Positions 10,690-19,050 of a DNA stretch of 64,000 nt are shown piece after piece (position 1 is the stretch's first letter; every line of letters starts with the position of its first letter). Under the pieces are notes generated by a model. That model saw nothing but the letters and a program-made list of their open reading frames with translations. It had not been told where the DNA came from and ran no database searches. Both the position numbers and the translations under genes were made by a program. Origin of the DNA: Candidatus Nitrotoga sp. AM1P (GTDB lineage Bacteria; Pseudomonadota; Gammaproteobacteria; Burkholderiales; Gallionellaceae); NCBI RefSeq assembly GCF_013168275.1, contig NZ_AP019547.1, forward strand, positions 1-64,000, written 5' to 3'.

Positions 10690-10711
10690 TACAGCTCTCT
10701 CGTGTACTTGA
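9346..10711 (+). pseudogene. IS1380-family transposase, frameshifted
   Basis: The N-terminal part (9346-9570) reads in one frame up to ...SIWCGANRFPC-stop. The rest (from about 9565) reads in the +1 frame, HAEITRFDKTLTRLFEWKHVAGH... The two join perfectly if one T is removed from the TTTT run near 9559-9562 (ANR-F-HAEI), so a single-base insertion broke the gene. The DDE domain is otherwise intact: LDMDSTVITRYG, the KPGRLSHHPLLAFVAE segment, LLRADSGFYDD and YRGRADCENRIKELK. The frame runs through the right inverted repeat and ends 22 bases outside it. Programmed frameshifting is not usual for this family, so I call it inactive. Confidence 0.85.
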
Positions 10712-10823
10712 ACGAGGAACATTCAGATGATGCACAACGAGAATGAAATGGGTTTGAGACTGGTTCAGGAATGCAATAGAACTATGATCAATGATTGTTT
10801 ATATCCTGATAGATACCCTAATA

Positions 10824-11177
10824 TTATTTTTTTAAGATATTTTTCAGGTCTGCGAAAGGATTAAAGGTAGCCAAGGTTTCTGGGCTTTTACCATCGGAGC
10901 GACCTACTGAGTCTTTAACCCGTGAGTGCTCATTTTCATGGCAATAGGTACATAAAAGCTCCCAGTTGCTACCATCTGGGGGATTATGGTCATGGTTGTT
11001 ATTCTTGTGGTGGACTTCTAATAACTGAAGATTCTCGCGGGTAAAGGTCCGGGCACACCGACCGCAAACCCAAGGATACATCTTGAGCGCTTGCTCGCGA
11101 TATCCCATGGCACGTTTTTCTGCATTTTGACGTGCATCCAGCACGATTTTATCCAGCTTACTATTCTTTAGCGTCAT
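10824..11177 (-). CDS. yajD: YajD-like HNH nuclease
   Basis: 117 residues closely resembling E. coli YajD: GYREQALKMYPWVCGRCARTF (first CxxC), then EVHHKNNNHDHNPPDGSNWELLCTYCHENEHS with the HH, the N and the second CxxC-H that form the beta-beta-alpha-metal HNH core, and the NPFADLKNILKK end typical of the family. The activity expected is a small zinc-containing DNA endonuclease; the biological role of YajD is not settled. The gene stands alone beside the IS1380 element. It has no obvious partner, and I see no sign of damage. Confidence 0.88.
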   Translation of the reverse strand: MTLKNSKLDKIVLDARQNAEKRAMGYREQALKMYPWVCGRCARTFTRENLQLLEVHHKNNNHDHNPPDGSNWELLCTYCHENEHSRVKDSVGRSDGKSPETLATFNPFADLKNILKK

Positions 11178-11474
11178 AAGTATTCTTTAAAATAAAGGGG
11201 AATTAATACGCACTACGGTGAATCCAGTAATCCCCCAAATAGGGAATGTTTATTATAAGAAAAAATCATTCTGGTAGGTAACCCAAAATTCACATAATCC
11301 GCAATTGACAGTTTTCCGACAAACCTCCTCCATTAATAATCAAAGATGCCAGTAATAAAAATTAAGGTAATATTGATACCCTATCCACTAGTCGCTCGTA
11401 TGATATGCATATGTGCTAACAACATATTGTTCTATATGTTTTTTTCACGCTAACAAAAAATTTATGGGGAAATC

Positions 11475-11905
11475 ATGAAATATTCTAAATATTATCTTTC
11501 ATCTCGGATCACAATGGTCGTATCCACTTTTCTAACTATCGCTATTTTTAGCCAAGCAGCTCAAGCAGTTTGTAATGAGCGCGGTACGGTCACAGATGTG
11601 AAGACCATAAAAATCGAGGGATAGGGAAGCGGTGTTGGAGCTGTTACAGGGGGTGTATTGGGTAGCGCAGTGGGTCACCAAGTGGGAGGAGGAAGAGAGG
11701 TCAGGATTTAGCGACTATTGGAGGGCTTGTAGGGGGCGCTTATGTCGGCCATCAGGTGGAGAAAAAATCAAAATCTGGAATCAGATATCACGTTTTTGTA
11801 GAGATGGAGGACGGCTCCAGCAAGACTTTCAAGTATTTTTCGAAAACTAGCTATCAGGTAGGAGATCGTGCCAAGGTTAAAAATGGTAAGCTGATTCGAG
11901 CATAA
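11475..11905 (+). pseudogene. Glycine-zipper (17 kDa surface antigen-like) protein, two lesions
   Basis: ATG 11475 starts a signal peptide (MKYSKYYLSSRITMVVSTFLTIAIFSQAAQA) followed by VCNERGTVTDVKTIKIEG. An in-frame TAG then occurs at 11622-11624 where relatives would have Gln (CAG to TAG). Downstream the glycine zipper SGVGAVTGGVLGSAVGHQVGGG is readable in the same frame. Near 11698-11703 an extra AG in AAGAGAG shifts the frame, after which GQDLATIGGLVGGAYVGHQVEKK and a beta-rich end ...VKNGKLIRA lead to TAA 11903-11905. With both lesions undone the protein is a normal 2TM glycine-zipper lipoprotein/periplasmic protein. It is therefore a recent pseudogene. Confidence 0.8.
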
Positions 11906-11943
11906 AGATTGCTTGAAGGGTGCTGCTGTATGGAACCCAGAAA

Positions 11944-12240
11944 CTATTTCATCGTTCCATAGCACTGACTGTCGTCAAGTTTAGATTGGCGTATCCAGCA
12001 AAGCTCGTTCAGCTGGAATATTTCCTGCCAAGCCTCATCTGGGAAGCCATCTCGATTGAGTCTCCCGCCACCACGACCATTGGGTTGCAGCAGGTCGGTG
12101 AAATAGGCTTCGCAATGAGGTGAGTCCCAGAGCTCAATAATTTTATTGAGGACATGAGGAAATCGTTTTTCAAGCATTTGTGGGTATGCATTAGGTAAAC
12201 AATTGAGTGTTTTCATGACGATTTCTTTATTAAACATCAT
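11944..12240 (-). CDS. Conserved hypothetical protein
   Basis: 98 residues, no signal peptide, rich in aromatic residues and with segments such as FPHVLNKIIELWDS, CEAYFTDLLQPNGRGGGRLNRDGFP and AWQEIFQLNELC. It looks like a compact soluble protein, but I recognise no domain. AAAGGTGGA precedes tandem ATG codons (12240 and 12237), which supports translation. The gene runs opposite to the glycine-zipper pseudogene, ending 38 bases from it. Confidence 0.6.
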   Translation of the reverse strand: MMFNKEIVMKTLNCLPNAYPQMLEKRFPHVLNKIIELWDSPHCEAYFTDLLQPNGRGGGRLNRDGFPDEAWQEIFQLNELCWIRQSKLDDSQCYGTMK

Positions 12241-12403
12241 TCCACCTTTGTAATAATGGTTATCTTGGAGATTTTACCAGGCACAGTTGATGGTGTTCTC
12301 GGCTGTTAAGTTAAGTGTAATACTAATTGAGATTCCTATAAAATCTCAATTGCAAGGGAAACCATGCCTATTCATGAGAAATTTAATTAACTGAGGAAAA
12401 TCT

Positions 12404-12919
12404 ATGGCAACTTATATGTACACCACGTCCGTACCCGTCTTCAAACAGCTATTGAACAGCCTCAGCGTTATTTTGACCAAGGCTGAAGTATTCGCTACTG
12501 AGAAAAAATTTAAACCGACAGTGTTGCTGGATGCACGGCTATTCCCTGATATGTTTCCCTTGATCCGCCAAGTGCAAATTGCTGCTGATTTCGCCAAGAG
12601 TGTGTCAGCGCGGCTGGCGGGTGTTGAGGTACCTGCGTATGACGATAACGAACAAACTTTCGCTGAGTTACAGGAACGAATTGGCAAGACCTTGTCGTTT
12701 ATCGAAAGTCTAACGCCAGCACAATTCGAAGGTAGCGAAACGCGTGAAATTGTGTTGCGCCCGGGCACACCAAAAGAGAGAAAATTGGTTGGCCACACCT
12801 ACTTATCTAACTATGGTCTGCCGCAATTTTTCTTCCATGTCACCACCGCTTATGCGATCTTGCGGCACAATGGCCTGGAAGTCGGTAAAGGTGATTTTAT
12901 GGGTGCTGAGTTACGATGA
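12404..12919 (+). CDS. DUF1993 family protein
   Basis: 171 residues beginning MATYMYTTSVPVFKQLLNSLSVILTKAE, the characteristic DUF1993 opening. It is followed by the PTVLLDARLFPDMFPLIRQVQIAADFAKS block and a late HTYLSNYGLPQFFFHVTTAYAILRHNG helix, as in the family. These proteins are predicted four-helix bundles related to the DinB/YfiT fold; the His in the last block may bind metal. Function is unknown. A GAGGAAAA sequence lies at the right distance before the ATG. It appears monocistronic. Confidence 0.88.
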   Translation: MATYMYTTSVPVFKQLLNSLSVILTKAEVFATEKKFKPTVLLDARLFPDMFPLIRQVQIAADFAKSVSARLAGVEVPAYDDNEQTFAELQERIGKTLSFIESLTPAQFEGSETREIVLRPGTPKERKLVGHTYLSNYGLPQFFFHVTTAYAILRHNGLEVGKGDFMGAELR

Positions 12920-13176
12920 AAATGATCGTTCATGAGAGTCTGAAAAGTGATTCGATGACAATCTGAAATATTTTTTTGTAAACATGATTATGTGTGCTCA
13001 CACAATCCAAGTTGTTAGTCAGTGCATGTGGAGGCGGGCAGGCTCTTAGTCTTACGATGTCACAAATGTAATTTTGGGTTTATCTATCTAACGCGGACTA
13101 ACGCGGAATTTTGTTGTGACTCAATTTGTTTAAATACGAACCTGGATATATTCAGGCGATTCAAAAAAATCGATTC

Positions 13177-13207
13177 AAAAAAAGTGCGTCAGGGGGAGTT
13201 GACGCAC
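13177..13207 (-). terminator. Rho-independent terminator of the EF-hand gene
   Basis: On the minus strand GTGCGTCA pairs with TGACGCAC (13200-13207 and 13184-13191, 8-base loop) followed directly by seven T residues (13183-13177). It lies about 45 bases past the stop of the EF-hand gene. Confidence 0.85.
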
Positions 13208-13250
13208 CAGAAGGGGAGCTTTTTATGAAAAAAACAGAACAAAACTCAAA

Positions 13251-13529
13251 TTATTTCATAGGCCTACTTTCTTTTTTGAACTCATCTGAGCTCAATTTGC
13301 CGTCATGGTTGGTATCCAGCTCTTTGAATACTTGGGTGGGCATTTTATTAGTTGTGGCTTCTTCCAAACTAACAGAGCTATCATTGTTTGTGTCGTAAGC
13401 GGCCCAAGCTGGCGCACCTTCTTTTGTAACGGAATTAGCCTGAACAATGCCAATCGCGCCAATTAACAGCAGGGAAGCAAGCGCTATTGATTGGGCCGCT
13501 TTATTTTGTAAAGTTGAAGAATAATTCAT
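13251..13529 (-). CDS. Secreted EF-hand protein
   Basis: 92 residues with an N-terminal signal peptide (hydrophobic ALASLLLIGAIGIVQA, cleavage after Ala-x-Ala-like VQA). Two calcium-binding loops follow: DTNNDSSVSLEE (about 46-57) and DTNHDGKLSSDE (about 72-83), each with Asp/Asn at positions 1, 3 and 5 and Glu at 12. It is probably a small periplasmic calcium-binding protein. A strong terminator follows, and an unusual perfect palindrome lies about 60 bases upstream of the start (13590-13630), within the likely promoter zone. Confidence 0.85.
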   Translation of the reverse strand: MNYSSTLQNKAAQSIALASLLLIGAIGIVQANSVTKEGAPAWAAYDTNNDSSVSLEEATTNKMPTQVFKELDTNHDGKLSSDEFKKESRPMK

Positions 13530-14063
13530 CTTTTTCCTTATATCAGCTCAGCGATATTGCTGTATTGATAAACTAAGCATTTATCATACCAATACTAATA
13601 AATCGTTTAATAAACAATTTATTAGTATTGTTTATTAATATTAAGATGATATGAAAATATAGATAATTGGAATGTTTGTGTCGTTACATGGCAACAGGAA
13701 GGTTGCATGATAATTCTAACTACTTGAAATACAGTAAATGTTACTGTCGTCGAGAGCCGACGAATTAGGAATATCCATTTGGATATGTGAAAGTAAAAAT
13801 ACTAAGTTTTGAAATGTATCGCATACAACGTTCATGGCACAGGTAATTCAGGCTATACGATTGAGTTGCTGACACGGATTAAAACTTTAATAATTTCTAG
13901 TACTTGGAACTGAACGCTGTTTATATTTTTACAAAATATTTATATATTATTTTCGTAAGTAAGAGTATGCAAAGTTAGCTGGCTCAATTTCTATTAACAT
14001 AGATACCCTTGGTATTTATTTTCCAGTCGGTATGTTGCACTTCGATTATTTAGATACGTAAGC
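13530..14063. other. A+T-rich intergenic region with a perfect palindrome
   Basis: 534 bases without a convincing gene. It contains the divergent promoters for the EF-hand gene (left) and udg (right). The one clear structure is a 14-base perfect inverted repeat: CAATACTAATAAAT at 13590-13603 and ATTTATTAGTATTG at 13617-13630, with a 13-base spacer. The remainder is strongly A+T rich with no recognisable RNA. Confidence 0.6.
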
Positions 14064-14744
14064 ATGAAATTTTCAACTGCCTGCTGTTTATGTCCGCGCT
14101 TGGCGAACTTTCTGAGTGAAGTACGCCAAACGCATCCAAACTACTATGCTCGCCCGGTGCCATCCTTCGGCGATGCGCAGGCGCGCTTGCTAATTGTGGG
14201 GTTGGCACCCGGTATGCACGGAGCGAATCGCACAGGTCGGCCATTCACCGGCGATTTTGCCGGGAAATTGCTGTATTCCACACTTTATCAATTTGGTTTT
14301 TCCAGCCAAGCCGAGCCTTTGAATGGGGCAGGCCATGCTAATGCTGAACTGATTCTAAGCGATTGCCGCATTACTAATGCTGTGCGTTGCCTACCGCCGC
14401 AGAACAAGCCGGAACCTGCCGAAGTGCGGCAATGCAATCAATATCTGGTGGCGGAACTGGCTTCTTTACCATTAGGCGCAGTCGTGTTGGCTTTAGGGGC
14501 GATTGCCCATCTTGCGGTGTTGCGTGCGCTGGACTTGAAAATAAAAGACTATAAATTTTCGCATGGCATGCGGCATGCACTGCCGAACGGCATAATGCTG
14601 TATGACAGCTACCATTGCAGCCGCTACAATACTCAGACCAAGCGTCTGACCGAGGCCATGTTTCATGCCGTTTTCAGCGCAATTGTTCTACATTTGCATA
14701 GCCGTGATCTAAATAATAACCTTGACCCAAACGACCGAATTTGA
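14064..14744 (+). CDS. Uracil-DNA glycosylase, family 5 (UdgB type)
   Basis: 226 residues. The N-terminal CCLC and later Cys residues are suited to an iron-sulfur cluster. Motif [20 protein letters not shown] (residues 46-64), is the family 5 form, lacking the polar Asp/Glu of families 1 and 4. The late motif is [12 protein letters not shown], where families 1 and 4 have HPS. UdgB removes uracil, and in characterised members also hypoxanthine and oxidised pyrimidines, from DNA. The last 23 bases overlap the start of uvrC, so two repair genes are co-transcribed. Confidence 0.9.
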   Translation: MKFSTACCLCPRLANFLSEVRQTHPNYYARPVPSFGDAQARLLIVGLAPGMHGANRTGRPFTGDFAGKLLYSTLYQFGFSSQAEPLNGAGHANAELILSDCRITNAVRCLPPQNKPEPAEVRQCNQYLVAELASLPLGAVVLALGAIAHLAVLRALDLKIKDYKFSHGMRHALPNGIMLYDSYHCSRYNTQTKRLTEAMFHAVFSAIVLHLHSRDLNNNLDPNDRI

Positions 14745-16533
14745 TCTTAAATCATTTGTTGCCAGTCTGCCCTTACTGCCTGGTGTGTACCGTATGCTGG
14801 ATAGCCAAGGGCAAGTGCTTTATGTCGGCAAAGCTGGGCAGCTTAAAAAACGCGTTGCATCTTACTTCCAGAAAAAAAATATCTCACCGCGCATCAGCTT
14901 GATGGTGTCGCATATTGCCCGTATTGAGGTGACGGTTACTCGCTCCGAGGCTGAGGCTCTGCTGCTGGAAAATAACTTAATAAAAACATTAAAACCACGA
15001 TACAACATACTTTTTAGAGATGATAAATCTTACCCGTATATCGTCCTGACCGCGCATGGTTTTCCTCGTCTGGCTTATTATCGCGGTGCGACTGCTAAGC
15101 ACCATCAATACTTCGGGCCTTATCCTAACTCACATGCCGCCAAGGAAAGCATACAGTTGCTGCAAAAAATTTTTCGCATCCGTACTTGCGAGGACAGCAC
15201 ATTTTCCAATCGCGCTCGTCCCTGTTTGTTGCACCAGATTCATCGCTGCACTGCCCCTTGTGTTGGACTGATTAGCAAGCAGAATTATGCGATTGATGTG
15301 CGCAATGCGAATTTGCTATTACAGGGCAAGCAGGGCGAGGTGGAAAGCTTGCTGCGACTAGCCATGGAACAAGCGGCAGAAGTCCAACACTATGAACAAG
15401 CCGCTGCGCTACGCGACCAGTTGCATGCGCTGCATACGGTGCAGCAAAAGCAGTTCATGGAAAGTGGTCGTGCAACAGATGCGGACATCGTTGCTGTCGC
15501 TGAGTTGAATGGCGTGCTGTGCGTGAATTTGGCCATGGTGCGCGGTGGCAGACATCTCGGTGATAAAAGCCTTTTTCCGCAAAATGCCGAAGGGCAGGCG
15601 GTTGACGAAGTGTTGCATGCTTTTCTGGCACAGCATTATTTAAACCATAGTGTGCCGCCTCTTATTCTTACCAGCACACCTCTCGCGGCAAATGCCTTGG
15701 AAGAGTTACTTGGCGAGCAGGTCGGGCATAAAGTACAGATACGTCACAGTGTCAGTGGTGAGCGGCGTCGATGGTTGGATATGGCGTTGAAAAATGCTCT
15801 GCTGGCATTACATCAGCAAGCAGGCCAGCAGGCCGGACAGCTGGCTCGACTGGAGAAATTGCGCGAAGCCCTTATGCTTCCACAACTGTCACGCATCGAA
15901 TGTTTTGATATCAGCCACACCATGGGCGAAGCGACTGTGGCTTCCTGTGTCGTGTACGACAATATGGCTATGCGTACTGCGGAGTACCGGCGCTACAACA
16001 TTAGCGGTATTACTGAGGGAGACGACTATGCAGCTATGCGCCAAGCCTTGTTTCGTCGCTATCAAAAATTACAGATAGGTGAAGGTAAGCGTCCCGATTT
16101 GATTTTGATAGATGGTGGCGTGGGTCAGCTAAGTGTGGCTTGCCAGGTGTTGGAACAACTAGGCTTGATGGAAATCCCGTTAATGGGCGTAGCCAAAGGC
16201 GTGGAGCGCAAGCCTGGATTAGAGCAATTATTGCTTCCGCAGCATGAAAAGCCGCTACAATTGTTGCCGGACAATCCAGCATTGCACTTGATTCAGCAGG
16301 TGCGCGATGAAGCGCACCGTTTCGCTATTAGCGGACACCGCGCCAAGCGCGGTAAAACGCGCACAACATCCATGCTGGAGGAGATCAGCGGGGTAGGAGA
16401 AAGGCGCAGGCGTAATTTGCTCGCTCGGTTCGGAGGCCTACAGGGCGTATACCAAGCCAGTTTGGAAGAGTTGGCACAGGTAGAGGGTATTAGCCTGTCG
16501 CTGGCGGAAAAAATTTATCAACAATTGCACTGA
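14722..16533 (+). CDS. uvrC: Excinuclease ABC subunit C
   Basis: 603 residues, the normal length. The GIY-YIG nuclease comes first ([27 protein letters not shown]), then the UVR segment ([17 protein letters not shown], about 210-227). The RNase H-like second nuclease contains [11 protein letters not shown] and [11 protein letters not shown], and two helix-hairpin-helix repeats form the end ([20 protein letters not shown]). UvrC makes both incisions in nucleotide excision repair after UvrAB damage recognition. The start must be TTG 14722: a stop (TAA 14710-14712) lies just upstream in frame and no ATG or GTG occurs before the conserved N-terminus. That start lies inside udg, implying coupling. 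Confidence 0.95.
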   Translation: MTQTTEFDLKSFVASLPLLPGVYRMLDSQGQVLYVGKAGQLKKRVASYFQKKNISPRISLMVSHIARIEVTVTRSEAEALLLENNLIKTLKPRYNILFRDDKSYPYIVLTAHGFPRLAYYRGATAKHHQYFGPYPNSHAAKESIQLLQKIFRIRTCEDSTFSNRARPCLLHQIHRCTAPCVGLISKQNYAIDVRNANLLLQGKQGEVESLLRLAMEQAAEVQHYEQAAALRDQLHALHTVQQKQFMESGRATDADIVAVAELNGVLCVNLAMVRGGRHLGDKSLFPQNAEGQAVDEVLHAFLAQHYLNHSVPPLILTSTPLAANALEELLGEQVGHKVQIRHSVSGERRRWLDMALKNALLALHQQAGQQAGQLARLEKLREALMLPQLSRIECFDISHTMGEATVASCVVYDNMAMRTAEYRRYNISGITEGDDYAAMRQALFRRYQKLQIGEGKRPDLILIDGGVGQLSVACQVLEQLGLMEIPLMGVAKGVERKPGLEQLLLPQHEKPLQLLPDNPALHLIQQVRDEAHRFAISGHRAKRGKTRTTSMLEEISGVGERRRRNLLARFGGLQGVYQASLEELAQVEGISLSLAEKIYQQLH

Positions 16534-16535
16534 TC

Positions 16536-17102
16536 ATGCCACTCAATATCCCAAATCTGCTGACTTGGTTACGTATTATGCTTATACCGGTGTTTCTCGG
16601 GGTATTTTACCTGCCTGACACAACACTTTCTCTACATCACAAGCATTTACTCAGTACGGTGATATTCGCGTTGGCCGCTCTCACAGATTGGTTAGATGGT
16701 TATCTGGCGCGCGCGCTCAATCAGACTTCCGCTTTTGGCGCATTTCTCGATCCAGTCGCTGATAAGCTGATGGTGGCTGCTGCATTGATTATGTTGGTAA
16801 AGCTTGGCTATGTGGATATGGTCATTGCGTTCATTATTATCGGTCGTGAAATTGCTATCTCTGCTTTACGCGAATGGATGGCCCAGCTTGGTGAAAGCAA
16901 GAGCACCGCGGTTTCCATGCTGGGTAAGGTGAAAACTGTATTTCAAATGATCGCCATATTGTTGCTGCTTTGTCATGAATCATTGGTGGGGTTGCCTGCT
17001 AATGCATTGGGTACATTGTTGATTTATCTTGCTGCTATCTTGACATTGTGGTCAATGATTTATTATTTGAAACTCGCGTTGCCACAAATTATACGCAAAT
17101 AG
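16536..17102 (+). CDS. pgsA: CDP-diacylglycerol-glycerol-3-phosphate 3-phosphatidyltransferase
   Basis: 188 residues, membrane protein. The CDP-alcohol phosphotransferase signature D-x2-D-G-x2-A-R-x8-G-x3-D-x3-D is complete (D51, D54, G55, A58, R59, G68, D72, D76). The opening NIPNLLTWLRIMLIP is typical of PgsA. It makes phosphatidylglycerol phosphate, the precursor of phosphatidylglycerol and cardiolipin. It starts two bases after the uvrC stop; uvrC-pgsA is a widespread proteobacterial pair, often followed by tRNA genes as here. Confidence 0.95.
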   Translation: MPLNIPNLLTWLRIMLIPVFLGVFYLPDTTLSLHHKHLLSTVIFALAALTDWLDGYLARALNQTSAFGAFLDPVADKLMVAAALIMLVKLGYVDMVIAFIIIGREIAISALREWMAQLGESKSTAVSMLGKVKTVFQMIAILLLLCHESLVGLPANALGTLLIYLAAILTLWSMIYYLKLALPQIIRK

Positions 17103-17269
17103 GGGGAGGGTATTATGTTGCATGAAAGATCCCCTTTTAGTGGTAAGGCGTGACACGAAATAAAGTGTCGCCATTAGGCTATACAGAAATAAATATTTCA
17201 TTCGGCCAGCGACAAATGGCCCGAACATTATTGATTTTTTATCGTATGCGAGGTATAGTGCTCCGCTTT

Positions 17270-17346
17270 CGGGGTGTAGCGTAGCCTGGTAGCGCGCCTG
17301 CTTTGGGAGCAGGATGTCGGGAGTTCGAATCTCTCCACCCCGACCA
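17270..17346 (+). tRNA. tRNA-Pro (UGG)
   Basis: 77 bases including an encoded CCA. Acceptor CGGGGTG (17270-17276) pairs with CACCCCG (17336-17342). The anticodon stem CCTGC/GCAGG encloses the loop TTTGGGA with anticodon TGG. The T-loop is GTTCGAAT. Confidence 0.95.
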
Positions 17347-17389
17347 GTATATCTTAGTGGTACAGAGTCGAATGGCTCCACAGGAAATT

Positions 17390-17466
17390 GTGCCCGTAGC
17401 TCAACCGGATAGAGCACCAGCCTTCTAAGCTGGGGGTTACAGGTTCGATTCCTGTCGGGCACGCCA
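17390..17466 (+). tRNA. tRNA-Arg (UCU)
   Basis: 77 bases with encoded CCA. Acceptor GTGCCCG (17390-17396) pairs with CGGGCAC (17456-17462). The anticodon stem CCAGC/GCTGG encloses CTTCTAA with anticodon TCT. The T-loop is GGTTCGATTCC. It lies 43 bases after tRNA-Pro. Confidence 0.95.
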
Positions 17467-17496
17467 ACGACACATCTTGTTGATGTTTTACCCCGT

Positions 17497-17573
17497 GGTG
17501 GCTGTAGCTCAGTTGGTAGAGCCCCGGATTGTGATTCCGGTTGTCGTGGGTTCGAGCCCCATCAGTCACCCCA
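17497..17573 (+). tRNA. tRNA-His (GUG)
   Basis: Acceptor GTGGCTG (17498-17504) pairs with CAGTCAC (17563-17569, one G-T pair). The extra G at 17497 opposite C73 (17570) is the identity element unique to tRNA-His. The anticodon stem CCGGA/TCCGG encloses TTGTGAT with anticodon GTG. CCA is encoded. It is the last of the Pro-Arg-His cluster. Confidence 0.95.
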
Positions 17574-17976
17574 TATAAATCAAGCAGTTTCAGATTGATA
17601 CTGACTTACTTCGTAAAATGAAGCGCTGTTTGTAAGACAATTTCACCGCTTTAGATTTTCTACCAATCGATAGTTGTACCTTTGACCGGTATGTTTTCGG
17701 TTCTGTGGCCAGTCAACTCACTTGCTTTTCTTCCATCCTAGATCAGATCTGTGGCCGCTTTTGTGCGGAAGTCATGGAATGTGCATCGTTCGTTGTTAAT
17801 TTGACTTACGCAGTTGAATTTCCTATCCTTTACCGTTGATTTGCATCAAGTCTTCGTCGGCAGTTGCTGCAACTGCATATCAGGCATCGTGCGAGCTACA
17901 CATTGATTCAGCACGGTAGCTGCGACCTTCTTGCAGCCTCCGCAAACGCATGCTTTATTTAAGCAATGGAGAGGTT
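17574..17976. other. Intergenic region after the tRNA cluster
   Basis: About 400 bases with no convincing gene, tRNA fragment or attachment-site repeat that I can see. A GGAGAGG ribosome site closes the region just before the small ORF at 17977. Confidence 0.5.
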
Positions 17977-18141
17977 ATGAACGGATTGCGGGTTATTTCT
18001 CTGGAGGCATTTATAGTGTTGTATATGTTGCTGGGGATTGTGCGGGCAACTTGGCCGAAAGGAAAGCTCGAGCACCGACACGTAGACGCTGTGGTCGTGA
18101 GCATTGATACAATAAGCCGGAACAAGGAGGAAAGCCCATGA
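17977..18141 (+). CDS. Small membrane peptide upstream of the DUF815 ATPase
   Basis: 54 residues from ATG 17977, preceded by a good ribosome site (GGAGAGG). A single hydrophobic segment (ISLEAFIVLYMLLGIVRA, about residues 7-24) is followed by a charged, presumably cytoplasmic tail (KGKLEHRHVDAVV...RNKEESP). Its stop overlaps the next start as ATGA (18138-18141), so it is translationally coupled to the AAA ATPase and may recruit it to the membrane; that role is inference. I recognise no family. Confidence 0.6.
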   Translation: MNGLRVISLEAFIVLYMLLGIVRATWPKGKLEHRHVDAVVVSIDTISRNKEESP

Positions 18142-19028
18142 CCCCCGATGATATCGAGCGATTGGTCGCGCGCGCCGAGCATCTCATGTCGCGCTTTGAA
18201 GCGATTTTGCCACTGGCGCCTCCGATGCCAGACTGGAGCGCGTTGGCTCAGCGCTGGCGCACGACGCATCAGGCCCGCGGCTGGCTGGAGCCGCTGCACG
18301 TGTTGCAACCCATTCATCTCTCTGACTTGAAGGATATCGACGATCAGAAGAAGCGCGTTGACGATAACACGCGTCAGTTTGTATGGGGCCAGCGCGCCAA
18401 TAATGTATTACTGACCGGAGCGCGCGGCACAGGTAAGAGTTCCATTGTCCGGGCTATGCTGACGGAATACTCGGCTGAAGGTCTGCGCGTGATCGAGGTC
18501 GACAAAACTGATTTGGTCGACTTGCCGCACATTGTCGATCTAGTGCGCAAGCGCTCCGAGCGCTTCATTATCTTCTGCGACGATCTGAGTTTCGAAGACG
18601 GTGAACCGAGTTACAAGGCGCTCAAGACGGTGCTCGATGGCAGCTTTGCTTCTGTACCAGATAATGTGCTGGTTTATGCCACCAGCAATCGTCGCCACCT
18701 TATGCCGGAATACTTTTCCGAGAACCAACAGACAACGCACGGTGACGACGGTGAGCTACATCCCGGGGAAGCTGTAGAAGAGAAAGTTTCGTTATCGGAT
18801 CGTTTCGGTCTGTGGGTGTCATTCTATAGCTTTAACCAGGAAGCCTATCTGCAGATCGTGCGACACTGGCTGGGTGTGTTCGGTGTCGATCTTAAGGACT
18901 GGGACGACGTGATCCGTCGTGAAGCGCTGCAGTGGTCGATGATGCGCGCGTCGCGCAGCGGTCGCGTGGCGTGGCAGTTCGCACGCGACTATTCTGGAAA
19001 AGCTGCGGGCTTACTAAGAATTACATAG
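18138..19028 (+). CDS. DUF815 family AAA ATPase
   Basis: 296 residues. Walker A is GARGTGKS (94-101), Walker B FIIFCDD (143-149), and a sensor-1-like segment VLVYATSNRRHLMPE follows. The region around RVDDNTRQFVWGQRANNVLL before Walker A and the C-terminal SRSGRVAWQFARDYSGKAAG are characteristic of DUF815 (COG2607), a family of predicted ATPases of unknown function. Coupled to the membrane peptide upstream. No damage is seen; the C-terminus may be slightly altered after FARDYSG. Confidence 0.88.
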   Translation: MTPDDIERLVARAEHLMSRFEAILPLAPPMPDWSALAQRWRTTHQARGWLEPLHVLQPIHLSDLKDIDDQKKRVDDNTRQFVWGQRANNVLLTGARGTGKSSIVRAMLTEYSAEGLRVIEVDKTDLVDLPHIVDLVRKRSERFIIFCDDLSFEDGEPSYKALKTVLDGSFASVPDNVLVYATSNRRHLMPEYFSENQQTTHGDDGELHPGEAVEEKVSLSDRFGLWVSFYSFNQEAYLQIVRHWLGVFGVDLKDWDDVIRREALQWSMMRASRSGRVAWQFARDYSGKAAGLLRIT

Positions 19029-19050
19029 GCTAAGAATTACATAGAGCCCT

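Noticed and set aside
9193-10691. Target-site duplication for IS1380
   Set aside because: The bases flanking both ends (TGAA, TTTA) do not match, so none is claimed.
17574-17976. Attachment site downstream of tRNA-His
   Set aside because: No repeat of the tRNA 3' end and no integrase nearby.
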